Source: Sternotherus odoratus (taxonomy: Eukaryota > Chordata > Testudines > Kinosternidae). From it: a DNA stretch of 64,000 nt. The stretch lies in NCBI GenBank assembly GCA_032164245.1, contig JAVMKO010000001.1, forward strand, positions 82,953,892 through 83,017,891, written 5' to 3'. Position numbers and translations under genes: made by a program. This document shows, one piece after another, positions 24,796 to 36,344 of the stretch (its first letter is position 1; each line of letters starts with the position of its first letter). The notes under the pieces are model-generated. The model was not told the DNA's origin. It did no database searches and saw only the letters and a program-made list of their open reading frames with translations.

Positions 24796-24975
24796 AGGGT
24801 ATGTCTGCCTAGCAGCTGGGAGTGTGGACAGGCAGACGTGCACTGGTTCTGCTGGAGCTAGTGTGCTAAAAATAGCAGTATGGTCATAGTGGCAAAGATG
24901 GCAGCTTGGGCTAGCTGCACAAGTACAATCCCACTTGACTACTTGGGCAGCTAGTCTGAATTACTGCCCATGTTG
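24796..24975. mobile_element. Half of a Chompy-like MITE
   Basis: It contains AGGGTATGTCTGCCTAGCAG, GTGCTAAAAATAGCAGTATG and GGGCTAGCTGCACAAGTACA, shared with the fuller copy at 43703-44003. The right inverted half is absent. Confidence 0.6.
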
Positions 24976-25011
24976 CCATGACCTTATTACATGACCTTAT
25001 TACATGACATT
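24972..25011. repeat. Short tandem repeat (ATGACCTTATTAC unit)
   Basis: CATGACCTTATTA occurs twice in tandem and is followed by a third degenerate copy CATGACATTATT. Confidence 0.8.
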
Positions 25012-25270
25012 ATTTGTAGCATATTAACTTGAAAAGAGGTAGCATGTGTCTGCGTGCCCATGCTGGGAAGACTCCTCCCAGCTGCTGTACAGACATACAC
25101 TAAAATGGAAACATTGCCTGTTGGAGTCTAAGGGTTTGATTCTTCTCTTATTGACATTGGAGGGACAGATTAAAGATCGAATTTGCAGTGAAGAGTTTGA
25201 TTCTCCTATTATTGACCTCTCTGGCAAAATAGGAGCAGGAATAGGCTTTGCCCTTTTTGTCTGTGGGAGG

Positions 25271-25271
<1 letters not shown>

Positions 25272-25332
<61 letters not shown>
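25272..25332. repeat. Compound microsatellite (TCTG)n(TG)n(CG)n
   Basis: About seven TCTG units are followed by about fourteen TG and three CG. It explains the cysteine- and histidine-rich frames that cross it. Confidence 0.95.
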
Positions 25333-25333
<1 letters not shown>

Positions 25334-27482
25334 AGGATTAAAATGAAGCAGCGTACGTTGCACTGTTATTGACCTTACTGTTTTTTTCTCTTTTCCTCTC
25401 TTTGTTGCTTTTATTAAACAATTTTGTATGGACGATTCTAGGAAGAAAGCACCCATGCATGGTTAGAATTGCATTTTTAATTTGATGCTTAAAGAATGAA
25501 GTGGTTAAAATCCCTATTTACTTTATACCTTCCATCAAAAGCTTTAACCTACAATTAAGGTTGGAAAATAAAGAACACTTTAGGAATAAAACCTATGAGT
25601 GTGTTGTTTTTTTAAAAACGGCTGACGTTTTTCACAAATACTCAACATTGGCCTACTTCTGTTTTTCATTGACATGAATAATAAAACTCCCATTGACTTC
25701 AATAAGAAGAAAGTCAGTCCAACACTGAGCTCTTCTGAAGATCCCATCTTTATATGTTGTCTTATAAATAAAAAGTTACGGTTCTACATAAGAACTAAAC
25801 CAAACAAAACTCCCTCCATATATTTGGAAGTGTAAACATGTACACAGAAGGTCACCCAAATAACCTTAATTGTATCACTGTGCTACCACCAACTCCCCCA
25901 CCCCCTTCCTCTGGCATATCCTTTGGACCTAGTTTGCAATAGCCCTTCTATTGCATGTATAAACATGAATGGGTTTACAAAGCTTCAAAGTGAGTTTTCA
26001 TAAGACTGCTGATATCTTAAAGTTGGAGGAATCATTATATTTTTAGCATTTATATAAAGATTGAAAAACTGTAATACATACTGAAATGCATGGCATTTAT
26101 TTAAACATACCTTGTTTCCAATATTCTTTACCACCTGCTATCACTGTGCTTGTAACATGAAATTTCTGTAATTAAATTTTCTAGGCTTAGGGGGTTTGTG
26201 TTCGTAAATAAGTTAGGAATATGTTTAATAACATATATTTTTGGAGCTATGCGTACTTTTGGGACTCAACACTTTTCCAGTACAGTCTTGTTTGATGCAC
26301 AGGGTGGACAATCATTACACATATATTTCTGTGTATTAACTATAAGCTTTAAAAAGCCAGGAGGTATGTGAGTTTATGATGGAAGCACAGGTGGAGTTTG
26401 GTTTCAATAAGATGACAGTGTGCTGTCATAATAAAACTAAATGTATTGTAGTCTTGTGGTTTTAATTTTAGAAGCCACTGATAAACTTACTCTAGTGTTA
26501 GCAGTGCGCACTATCTCAAGTTTACAGTTGTTGTCAAAGCCGTGATAGAGGGCCAGAGCCAAAGCAGTTAGGATAACTGCAATGTGCATTTCCATACTTA
26601 CATGTTTTTCAACTTTTTAATTTCCAGGGTTTCTAAAGTTGTGTTTGTGTGTTACTAGTGATGTGTGTTCCTTCCTTTTTAAAATAAAATTATAATGTTC
26701 TCCTAATAAGAGTTGGGGTTGTTTGATTTGTTTTTCTTTCCCTTGAAGTGCCTTAGTTTGTTCCTTCAACTTTAACTTCACTCTAATGAAGTCTTTTGCC
26801 TGGGAATTTTTAGTTTTTTTTTTTAATGTTCATAAATTGCTAAAAATTACTCAGTTCATGACAGTCTATCCTTTTTATTGGCTTTATAAAGACTGGAGTC
26901 CATGCAGGGCTCGTAAATGCGGTGGAGTTTACCAACTGTGCAAGATCCCATAAGAATCTGTAGCTTTAGATAGATCTGAGATGTGCATTTAATTATGTCA
27001 CTCGTCTGGAGAGAATGGATTTTAAAATAAGCATGGGGTGCATATTCTGGTGTCAAAAGCAGACTCATGCACACAGTTTAATGTGAGGAGGGTGATCAGT
27101 GCAGATTTTAAAAGAAGGTACATATACAGAAGGTGCATTTCTTCCTCTTTTAATATCTAGCCCCATCTCCTGTGAACCCACATTAGTCAGTCATCTGTCT
27201 TCAGTTAGTCCAGCTAAACAATTTAGACTTTCTAGGTTTAGCAATCTTGAGTTAGGAGGGGATATAATAGTTTAACTGTTCCATTTAAAAATAAAAATCA
27301 AACATTGGAAGCACCTTATGCAATCTGCCTCCATTTTCTGAGAAAAAATATCTGCTGTAGCACAGAGCCATGTATATCCATTTTCAGACAAAATAGTTTA
27401 ATTTTATTGTAAAATGTGGCAAAAGGGGTCATGATTACTTTAGAGTGGAATAGGAGATTAACTAGCTGCTGTTACTACAATT
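25333..27482. other. AT-rich, repeat-poor intron stretch
   Basis: More than 2 kb with almost no recognised repeat. A weak palindromic-MITE piece (ACTCCCATTGACTTCAATAA) lies at about 25685-25705. No exon is recognised. Confidence 0.5.
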
Positions 27483-27605
27483 TAGGGTGATCAGACAGCA
27501 AGTGTGAAGAATCAGGACAGGGATGGGGGTAATAGGCACCTATATAAGAAAAAGTCCCGAATATCAGGACTGTTCCTATAAAATCGGGACATCTGGTCAC
27601 CCTAT
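27483..27605. mobile_element. 123-bp hAT MITE (GGGTGACCAGA ends)
   Basis: The termini TAGGGTGATCAGACAGCAAG and its inverted partner GGGACATCTGGTCACCCTA enclose GGCACCTATATAAGAAAAAG and AAAGTCCCGAATATC. It shares its termini with the 1.68-kb element at 58221-59898. No clear target duplication remains. Confidence 0.75.
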
Positions 27606-27717
27606 CACACCTCCCTAATGATTTGAAAATTACAGTATTGGGCTTTCTAATAGTGTGACACCAGGATTTTCAATCTTTCTGCCTCAGATCAGTGGTGATT
27701 ATGTAAGCGCCGAGCCC

Positions 27718-27805
27718 GCTGGAAAACTTTGGGTGGTATCCTGACCCTAATGATATCACTGGGCATTTGGCCATTGACTTCATTGTGGGGCCAGGATTTC
27801 ACAGT
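27718..27805. mobile_element. Palindromic MITE fragment
   Basis: GGGTGGTATCCTGACCCTAA is mirrored by TGGGGCCAGGATTTCAC across a CCATTGACTTCATTG core. Confidence 0.5.
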
Positions 27806-28429
27806 CCACCTAGATATAAGTAAATATATTGTTTGAAATACACATAAAGGAGACTTCTAGAATCTGTTTTTGCACTCCTGCCAGTTTCCACTCCCGCCAT
27901 GTGGAAAATCTAGGTATCGTACACACTCAAGTCTTAGTATAATTTACAACAACAAAGAACTGGATAAATATTTTGGGATATTGGGTAACTAGACCCAAAT
28001 TCCCCATGCCTTTTAATGTCATGTCCTTCATGACAGCAGTGTCTCAGGGGGAATCAAGATATTTGTTATGCATTCATTAGCTTAGCCAAACTCTGCCTTA
28101 TTATTATTATGCCTTATGCCTGTTAATGTGTTTTATGGATCTCCAGGCTACTGTGCTACAATTGATAATGGCTTTAATGAGCTATTTGTAAGAAATACAG
28201 TAATACCAATAGGAGTGAAATCAGACCATTCAGCCTCTGGCAGTTTAGTAGTCTTGCATCCGGCTTCCATGTACAGAAAGCAGTCTCTGTCAGCCCCTGA
28301 CCTCATTAATACACATAAGCAACAAGGTGACTCCAGCTCACTGAGGCTGCTGTTCATTCTGTAGCTCAGGGCCGGCGACAGAAATTTTGGGGCCCCCTAC
28401 TCTAATAGTTTGGGGCCCCCCCAGCCCAG

Positions 28430-28860
28430 CTGGGCCCCCCCAGCCCAGCCGACAGCGGCTGGGGGCCCCCCCAGCCCAGCCGCCCCCCCCCCAACCCAGC
28501 CGGCGCTCCCCCCCCCCCCAGCTGACAGCGGCTGGGGAGCCCCCAGCCCAGCCGGCCCCCCGCAGCCCAGCCGGCGCTCCCCCCCCAGCTGACAGCGGCT
28601 GGGGGCCCCCCAGCCGGCGCTCCCCCCCCAGCTGACAGCGGCTGGGGGCTCCCCAGCCCAGCCGTCCCCCCCCACCAGCCCCGCCCCCCCCCCCAGCTGA
28701 CAGCGGCTGGGGGGCCCCCAGCCCAGCCGGCGCTCCCCCCCCAGCTGACAGCAGCTGGGGGCCCCCAGCCCAGCCGGCGCTCCCCCCCCCAGCTGACAGC
28801 GGCTGGGGGCTCCCCAGCCCAGCCACCCGCCCTCCCCAGCCCAGCCAGCGCTCCCCCCAC
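28430..28860. repeat. Imperfect C-rich minisatellite inside the hAT element
   Basis: CCCCAGCTGACAGCGGCTGG recurs about seven times, alternating with CCCAGCCCAGCCGGCGCTCC. Unit length varies because the C runs vary. Confidence 0.88.
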
Positions 28861-29010
28861 CAGGTGGCAGCAGCGAGACCCGAGAGCCGGGGAGCAGCGA
28901 GAGCCTCCCTTGCTGCTCCCTCCCTCCCCCGGACTGAGCCGCTGCCGCTGGCCGGGCTCTCTGCTCCGGCCGGGGACAGGCGCTCGTCCGGGGGAGAGCC
29001 GCGCCGGATG

Positions 29011-29076
29011 ACTACGGGTAGAGCTGTACCGGGGCCCCCCTAAAGTCGGGGGGCCCGGTACAGCTCTACCCGTAGT
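29011..29076. repeat. 30-bp-stem subterminal hairpin of the hAT element
   Basis: ACTACGGGTAGAGCTGTACC (29011-29030) pairs with its exact complement at 29057-29076. The stem continues through G/C blocks, with a one-base bulge, to a TAAAGTC loop. It sits about 20 bp inside the right TIR. Confidence 0.93.
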
Positions 29077-29759
29077 ACCCCCCTGTCGCCGGCCCTGCTG
29101 TAGCTAGGTGACACAGAAGATCTGATGAGTTCAGGGAGGATCATTCCACTTCCTGCCCGCACCAGGCACCTCCTGCACAGCCCCTGAAAGGCCTGAAGTT
29201 GCTGCTTACTGGTGCTGTACATTTGCATGCCTCAGATCTGACAATGGACACTGGACAGACTAAGATTAAAACTCTATTTAATAATTTGGGGAGGAAGGGA
29301 TTGTGCTAAAGACTACTGATGATTTCCCTCCCTCACTTGTGTGTTTTCATTTTGGTTATTAAATAAAAATGACTTTGCCCAGGTAGGGAAGCTTTTTGCT
29401 CTCCTTTTTTTAATTTAAAGGATAAAAAGTATTGATACTATAGGGCACAGTGGTGTGCTGATGGGTGTTGATATTTAACACATCCATAGAGTTTTGTACC
29501 TCATCTTTCCTGTTCTGGCTAGAGCAGAAAGGATAGCAAGATCTCCTCCGAGATGCAGAGTGCTGTCTACACCGCACCGAGGTGTCTGTACTGCATCACA
29601 TACTGTGGGGCTAGGAGTAAGTGGATAATAAGATACATCTTAAAGAACCAAGTTATTTTTAATGTCTATATGGTACATTTCTTTATAGGCTTTTCTACAA
29701 TGATCATCATGCACCTCACAGCCATGAATGAATTTATCACCACAATGTCTCAGTGACAG

Positions 29760-29905
29760 AGTATTATTATTATCGTTGCTGTTTTACAGATAAGGATCAA
29801 AGCTCAGAGAGCTTAAGTGATTTGCCCAGGGTCATGCAGGGGATCTGTGGCATAATCTTAGATCTCTTGAGTTCCAGGCCATTGCCTTAATGCAAGACCT
29901 TCCTT
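29760..29905 (-). mobile_element. MIR-like CORE-SINE
   Basis: TATTATTATTATCGTTGCTG, TTTTACAGATAAGGATCAAA, TAAGTGATTTGCCCAGGGTC and TTGAGTTCCAGGCCATTGCC form a diverged MIR in reverse orientation. Confidence 0.7.
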
Positions 29906-30209
29906 GCTTTCCTTGTTAAAGTCAGATTTTCTCTTCGCTGATGTACTGATAATATCATTTTGCTGCAGGGTCTGTCCACATAATATAAAATCAAAACCCG
30001 GATAAAGGCACTTTCTTCTCTGAGGCAGCCTCTGCATGTTCCCACATTGGATGCAAACCCCATTGCCACTGAACTTTAGGAAACCACTGGAAAGCAGTTA
30101 TTGTTGGAGTGCTAGAATGCCTTTCTGTAGCACTGAACATTTGGAGTCTTGTGATCCTATCCACCTCAGTTTCTCCCCTATTTGTGGGACCTTCTCTGTG
30201 TGTCTAGAA

Positions 30210-31133
30210 CAGTGGTTCACAAACTGGGGTTCATGAAATGTGACGTGGTTCTCGGGGAGAAAAATCCCTATTGGTGGACAGAGCTGTCCCTAGGAATCCT
30301 GGGCAGTCCAGGCAAGCAGCCCCAGAGCCTTGGGGACTTCCAAGAGGAAAGCAGATCAAAGCAAGCATATCTTTCATACTGAGGAGATTTAAAATTCAAG
30401 ACTCCTTTTAGCAAATAGAAAGGGAGGTGGATATTTTTTTGCTGTTTTTAAAATGAAATAGGCTGCTTATGTTTTTTTAAATTATTATGAAGAACACGTT
30501 TAAGCTTTGTTATAATAGTGCATTGTTTGCCTGGACTGCTCAAGACCTGAATCCTTGTGTAAGAAGCCAACTCAAAGAGTTCCTCCTAAATACCTTCATT
30601 CGGTTTCACATCTGATACTCCCTGATGAAGCATAGGAGGAGCCAGAGGCGCCAGCATGAGGGGGGGGGGGAGCGTGACGAGGGTCACATGCCACCCCCGC
30701 ATCAGCGCACCCCCCCATTGGTCCCTCTCCTTTTTTACGTGCCCCCCTTTTTCTGGCAATTCCCCCCCAAAGCCCTGGGGCGTGCGGGGGGCTTTGTCCC
30801 CCCATCCCTTTTTTCTACTGGCACCTCTGATAGGAGCCTTGTCTTATAACAGGCTTAATCAGAAGGGATATAAGCTTCAAAAGAGATTTTGGAAGAGTGT
30901 TGCCATTTTCATAAGGTAATAAAAAATACTGCAGTGATAAAGAATAATTAAAAAATAGTGTGTAATAAGCATGTCATAAAAACAAATTATATATTTCCAA
31001 GATCATTGCTTTTATAATTTATGCTGAGGGAAGGGATAAAATCCCTGGAAATACTCATTTTTAGGAGGGGGTTCACAAGACTTGACATCTTAGTGAAAGG
31101 GGTTCACGGGTTCTTAAAGTTTGGGAACCACTG
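30210..31133. mobile_element. 924-bp hAT element with perfect 8-bp TSD and nested insert
   Basis: The termini CAGTGGTTCACAAACTGGGG and AAAGTTTGGGAACCACTG are inverted. Both flanks are GTCTAGAA (30202-30209 and 31134-31141). The AT-rich interior has no transposase. A second element at 30643-30839 lies inside it. Confidence 0.93.
30643..30839. mobile_element. 197-bp hAT-like element nested in the 924-bp hAT
   Basis: CAGAGGCGCCAG at the left and CTGGCACCTCTG at the right form 12-bp inverted ends with one mismatch. The flanks GGAGGAGC and ATAGGAGC agree at 6 of 8 bases. The interior is C-rich (ACCCCCGCATC, GCGCACCCCCCCATTGG). Confidence 0.75.
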
Positions 31134-31141
31134 GTCTAGAA

Positions 31142-32424
31142 TGATTTCTGGAGTTTTATACACACATTTTCCTCTCATTTTATATGATAGTGATTAGGTA
31201 GTTGTTGTTAATAAACATCTATATCCAAAGCCCCTGTTATCCTTCAATTCCTGTCCCATTGCATGGTTAGTTTTCAGCTTGGCTCTTACCCAGGGCAAGT
31301 GCCTTACGATCACTCGGTCTCCCAAGGATTCAAATAAGAAGAGCAGCTTTGAGTATTACTATGTGTTCATGGAAGCAGATCTAGAAACCCGCTGTTTGCC
31401 TTACCTGGCAGAAACCCATTCCCTGGATTGCTGCTTGGCACACGGGGTCTTCCTAGCTTAGCTCTCATCTATTGGCAGTAGAGGACCCGACCTTCATAAG
31501 AAAGGAAGGGAGTCTTAAGGGCCTGGTCATTGGATCCAGCATTGAATTAACTTCTTACTCTTGGTCAGCCTTGATACTGCCTGAGGCGGACTTGAAGGTT
31601 CACTGGGAAAACTCTAAGCAGCAGGAGTGCTTTGAGAAGTTGGGACTCACATTTTCCTAGTGCATCTATGAGGAACTCTTACTCAGAGGCTTCTCCAGTC
31701 AAGTTGGCAATCCATATGGGCTCCCTTCCCTTTAGAGTTTGAGGATTCTGTGGCCTTATTTTCAGGGGCCTCCCTTTAACTTCATACTTATGGAATCATA
31801 AAATTCCGCTCTGAAGCCTGTCACTCCACCCCACAGTTCTGCTTCTCTTTGTGCAAATAAGGTGTTATCTCCATTTCCTCCACCCCTGGCAGTTTCCGCA
31901 TCAGCCAGTTCCTGTATTGTCCAGAATTTATGATCACCTATGAGTGATGGGAAGGAACGGGCAGGAGACACGAAACCATCCATTCCTGAGGAGCAGGAAG
32001 TGGCTGCCTCCTTTCCAACTTCCCATCAGAATAATGTCCCCTGACCATATCTGTTTCTTGTTTTCACAGTTTTGGGAGCTGTGGGACCCTATAGACGGTG
32101 CTAGAACTGAGAAGTGTGATGACCCAGGAGAGTGTGTCCTTGGTGGTTGACATTCTAGAAAACAAGGACAAAGAGAAAATCTCTTTAGTGATGGGCTGCT
32201 GCACACAGCTAAAGATATCTGATTGACAAGGTGGTTCATCCGCAGTTGGTGTCATGAGGGCTCCAGTATTTGTTTCATTCATCTTACTCCCAGTTCATTG
32301 GTAATGCCACAAATCAATGAAAGGATGAGGCGCTCCAGATAGATCAGACCTTCCCACATCAAAGACACCAAAAAGATTGGCTTATGGGGGGAGAAATGTC
32401 TCTTCCTCCGTTGTTGTTTTTAAC
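31142..32424. other. Intron sequence, nothing recognised
   Basis: No exon or repeat family is identified. Confidence 0.5.
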
Positions 32425-32570
32425 ATTTGTCTTGCCGTAGCACCTGGAGGCCTCATGCAATTTGGTGTCCTATTGTGCTAGGTACTGTACAAATATATAA
32501 TACATCTCAGTCTTTGTCTGAGACAAGATGTCAGCAATGGAAGAGAAGGGAAGGAGGATGAGGTAACAAA
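32425..32570 (-). mobile_element. MIR-tail type SINE fragment
   Basis: GCCGTAGCACCTGGAGGCCT and CCTATTGTGCTAGGTACTGT are the diagnostic tail motif also seen at 3605, 44895 and 40560. The body is badly decayed. Confidence 0.55.
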
Positions 32571-33444
32571 AATAATAGGATGCTTTAGCACAGACTAGCT
32601 GTGTGTGCAGTCGTTAGCCAAACAGAGCAGTAACCCCCTGCCTAGCTGTTATCAGATGACTTTTTAGGCATCACCGAGGCCAGATACCAAGCAGTTATGG
32701 TCAAATACCAATTCCGTCTTTTGGGGAGTAAATGATCCCTCTTCCCTCCCTGACTTCCTGAAGAGCAGAAAGAGATAGCAAAGGAACTAGTGGCTGATGG
32801 ATTTGCAGTGTTCAAACACCTATACTGCTTCAGACTCTGGCTTGGATGGGGACATCAGCTATTTCTCAAATCAATGGGCCTCTTAGCCTGACGCTCAGGC
32901 TAATGCTGAGAGGCTGATGTATTCAAAAGGGAGCTTCTCTTCACCCACAGAATAGATGAAACACTGGAGAAAATGAAGTACATCAAGTCCATTGTTTGAT
33001 CTGTCCGCTTCCTGCAACTGGAATGGGAGGGCCTAAAGAGGAAAGGTTCCCTCCTCGTTTTCCTTCCAGTATCAGAGACGTTATCCTAGGTTCACTGGTT
33101 TTTTAACTTGGCCTAATTATGTTCCTGGCAACTCCCTTAATAGCCTGAGCAAGCAGTTTCCTAGGGATTGGTCTTGGACTGTAGTTGCATATTTGTAAAC
33201 TGCAACTGCATAGCGAGACCAATTCCCCTGTGCAGGTGCACTGTAGACTTGAAATTGGTGATTGGTGATTTGTGTGTGTTTCTCTCTCTTTTAGTGCTAG
33301 TTAAAGAAGTTGGGTTGATAGTATGTGAAAACGGAATCTTCTGTTTATGTACAGAAGATGGAGAGCACAGTGGAAGTGCAAGCTTCCTCCAACTGTCCTG
33401 CCAGTGTTGTTCAACCCAACTCTGGAGTGGATCATCTCTAGTAG
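32571..33444. other. Intron sequence, nothing recognised
   Basis: No exon or repeat family is identified. Confidence 0.5.
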
Positions 33445-33492
33445 TTGGGGGGTAGGGTGTAGGCGTGGGTGTGGGTGTAGGGGTGCGGGTGA
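33445..33492 (+). repeat. G-rich GGGTGT minisatellite, G-quadruplex candidate
   Basis: Four G runs at 33466-33489 are separated by TGT, TGTA and TGC loops. This meets the usual G3+N1-7 pattern on the plus (sense) strand, so it would form in the nascent RNA as well. Confidence 0.75.
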
Positions 33493-33837
33493 GCTTAGTC
33501 TGGGAAAAGCATTTGGTCCTTGGCCTCTGCCTGGCTGCAAAAGCCCTGGTCTTGCCGATTCTTATTTGTGCTTGACTCTTCGTCCAGGTCAGATTGACAG
33601 GGACGTTTCCCCCCCTTTCTGTTTGCAGCATAGAATGCCTGATAGCAGTATCTGGCCATATCTCACGGAATGAATTCTCTTTCCTTGCAGAGGCCATGGG
33701 TGTTGGTGTACCTCAGTGCTTCCTGTTCCCTGCCTGTGGCACACAATAGTTTAGTCTCCTGTGGACTGAAATGTGTTAGTCCAACTTAAGAAATTGGACT
33801 CAATATAAAGATATTAGGGTGATATGTAATGCCTGTG

Positions 33838-33899
33838 ATATACAGCAGATCAAACTAGATGACCATAAGGTCCCCTTTGGCCTTAAACTCTCTGAATCG
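33838..33899 (+). mobile_element. CR1 3'-end fragment
   Basis: GATCAAACTAGATGACCATA followed by GGTCCCCTTTGGCCTTAAAC is the CR1 3' UTR signature in plus orientation. Confidence 0.75.
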
Positions 33900-34581
33900 A
33901 GTACATCTGTGGAACTATGGGCATAACTTCACTCACAAGAGTAAAACTAGGAACGTACACCGGGGTTTGCAGGACCTGAGGGGAGCTTATGAATCATGAT
34001 GACAATTTATGTAAAGGTGGGCACTTGCCCACTAGGAGCTTGAATATTAGACCATGGAAATTGCCATGGAAAATGCATTAGATCATAATCTGTCCCTGTG
34101 AAAATGCAGCCTGTTGTCCTCACACAGAGGACATATCAGATATTAAACTGATATTCGGTTTTGCCATAGACAAAAGGCTAAGTAGAAATAGTCATCTTCC
34201 AGTGCTACAACAGGCTGCGCTCTCAGAAGCCTGGCTATCATACCTGTCCAGGATGTGTCCATAAAGCACTTTGAGAACTAAGGGGCTCCAAAGGGTGCAG
34301 CCCTGTGGTATATGCTCCCTGACTTATCATGGAATGTGACAAGTGCTTTGCTGTGCTCTGGGGTTTGTGTTTCACATCCTTTCCTGTTTGCTTGGCTAAC
34401 GAGGACAGACAGCTCCGTCCATGCTGCACACGCACTGTTTAAGTTATCATCTCTCTAAGAGGCATTTTGAAAGGGTGTTCCCTTAAATAAGATGCTGTCA
34501 AAGAGAATTAGAGTTACAGCATTTATTAATTCTATTTGCAAGACAGAAGGCATACAGCATAGGAAATGGGCAATAAAGATT
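33900..34581. other. Intron sequence, nothing recognised
   Basis: No exon or repeat family is identified. Confidence 0.5.
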
Positions 34582-34675
34582 GGGGGCCAGAGACTGAGTT
34601 GGTGTAAATTGTTATAGCTCCATTAACTTCAGAGGGTCTACACCCATTTTTGTCAGCTGAGGTTATGGCCCAGAA
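34582..34675. mobile_element. Palindromic MITE (GGGCCAGA...TCTGGCCC type)
   Basis: GGGGCCAGAGACTGAGTTGG is mirrored by CAGCTGAGGTTATGGCCC around TATAGCTCCATTAACTTCAG. It is the same family as the split copy at 35131-36656 and the copy at 50305. Confidence 0.65.
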
Positions 34676-35235
34676 TGTACAGATACAGAATCACTCAGAT
34701 TTTCCGTTAAGATATTTGTGCTATTTTGGAACTTGTTGCCAACAAAACTTTTCACAGAGACCATCAAACAGCAGTTAGAAGGTAGGGACTTCCAGTCCTT
34801 GCTGAACTGGCTGGAATTGAGCCAGTGACCTAGAGATGAGAGACTCCATATCCCATTACCAATATCTTGTACCATTCATTCCCTCTTCTTCTACTGCTCG
34901 GAGGTGTGTACAGTATAGATCAAAATAGATGGGTGTGGGATAATTCTGCGATCTTAGCTGGGACCCTTTTCATGTCCCTGCCAAGCATTGTAAAATCAAC
35001 TGCCTCGATTAAATCATGATCCGAGTTCCCGAGGATATCCAACACGATGCTGATTGCCCTCTACCCCCCTCCACGATGCTCCAAGGCAAATCTTGAAGAC
35101 TAACCCTATGAACAATATTGCACATCAGGAACTGGATCCTCAGCTGATGTAAATCAGTATAGTTCAGGGGTCGGGAACCTTTTTGGCTCAGAGAGCCATA
35201 TAGTAGCCCCCCCCTGCCCCGGCCGAGCCATATAG

Positions 35236-35610
35236 TAGCCCCCCCCCCGCCGCCGCGCTCTCCTCCCCCCCCCCCCCGCCGCCGCCGCCGCGCTCTCCTT
35301 CCCCCCCCGCCGCCGCCGCCGCCGCGCTCTCCTTCCCCCCCCCCGCCGCCGCCGCGCTCTCCTTCCCCCCCCCGCCGCCGCGCTCTCCTTCCCCCCCCGC
35401 CGCCGCCGCCGCGCTCTCCTTCCCCCCCCGCCGCCGCCGCCGCGCTCTCCTTCCCCCCCCGCCGCCGCCGCCGCGCTCTCCTTCCCCCCCCGCCGCCGCC
35501 GCCGCGCTCTCCTTCCCCCCCGCCGCCGCCGCCGCGCTCTCCTTCCCCCCCCGCCGCCTCCGCCGTGCTCTCCTTCCCCCCCCCCGCCGCCGCCGCCGCG
35601 CTCTCCTTCC
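35236..35610. repeat. CCG/CCCCCC array with GCGCTCTCCTT spacer
   Basis: GCCGCCGCCGCCGCGCTCTC plus CTTCCCCCCCC recurs about eleven times, with variable CCG and C run lengths. It is CpG-dense. Confidence 0.92.
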
Positions 35611-35650
35611 CGCCCCCCCAACTGACCCACCCAGCCCGGCCTGCCCCCAA

Positions 35651-36250
35651 CGCCCGCCGGCAAACGGCTCCCAGCCCAGCCTCCCCCCAACGCCCGCCGG
35701 CAAACGGCTCCCAGCCCAGCCTCCCCCCAACGCCCGCCGGCAAACGGCTCCCAGCCCAGCCTCCCCCCAACGCCCGCCGGCAAACGGCTCCCAGCCCAGC
35801 CTCCCCCCAACGCCCGCCGGCAAACGGCTCCCAGCCCAGCCTCCCCCCAACGCCCGCCGGCAAACGGCTCCCAGCCCAGCCTCCCCCCAACGCCCGCCGG
35901 CAAACGGCTCCCAGCCCAGCCTCCCCCCAACGCCCGCCGGCAAACGGCTCCCAGCCCAGCCTCCCCCCAACGCCCGCCGGCAAACGGCTCCCAGCCCAGC
36001 CTCCCCCCAACGCCCGCCGGCAAACGGCTCCCAGCCCAGCCTCCCCCCAACGCCCGCCGGCAAACGGCTCCCAGCCCAGCCTCCCCCCAACGCCCGCCGG
36101 CAAACGGCTCCCAGCCCAGCCTCCCCCCAACGCCCGCCGGCAAACGGCTCCCAGCCCAGCCTCCCCCCAACGCCCGCCGGCAAACGGCTCCCAGCCCAGC
36201 CTCCCCCCAACGCCCGCCGGCAAACGGCTCCCAGCCCAGCCTCCCCCCCA
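35651..36250. repeat. 40-bp minisatellite, fifteen units, essentially identical
   Basis: The unit starts CGCCCGCCGGCAAACGGCTC and ends CTCCCCCCAA. It repeats with exact 40-bp spacing from 35651 to 36250, followed by a degenerate unit. Because 40 is not a multiple of 3, three units encode 40 residues and every frame stays open. This explains the apparent long proteins. Confidence 0.97.
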
Positions 36251-36344
36251 ACGCCCCTTTGCTAACGGCTCCCCCCCGTGCTTACTTGTTCGCTGGGTCA
36301 CGCTGCTGTGACCCAACTCCAGCGAGGGAAGGAGAGGAGCGACA

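Larger units (their letters stand above)
28367..29097. mobile_element. 731-bp hAT element with perfect TIRs and perfect 8-bp TSD
   Basis: It starts CAGGGCCGGCGACA and ends TGTCGCCGGCCCTG, a perfect 14-bp inverted pair. It is flanked on both sides by CTGTAGCT (28359-28366 and 29098-29105). The interior is an imperfect minisatellite built on CAGCTGACAGCGGCTGGGG and CCCAGCCGGCGCTCC blocks, followed by a GC-rich segment and a subterminal hairpin. Non-autonomous. The four long frames that cross it are repeat-driven. Perfect ends and TSD indicate a young insertion. Confidence 0.95.

Noticed and set aside
25148..25456. His/Thr-rich 102-codon frame and its plus-strand Cys/Val counterpart
   Set aside because: Produced by the TCTG/TG microsatellite.
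28338..28860. Gly/Ala/Trp-rich and Pro-rich frames of up to 162 codons
   Set aside because: They coincide with the C-rich minisatellite inside a hAT with perfect TSD. Low complexity only.
33161..33697. A 178-codon minus-strand frame
   Set aside because: Contains a PTPTPTP run from the G-rich minisatellite, shows no family resemblance and no exon signals.
35651..36250. CRISPR-like regular repeat
   Set aside because: Units are contiguous with no unique spacers and sit inside a eukaryotic hAT element.
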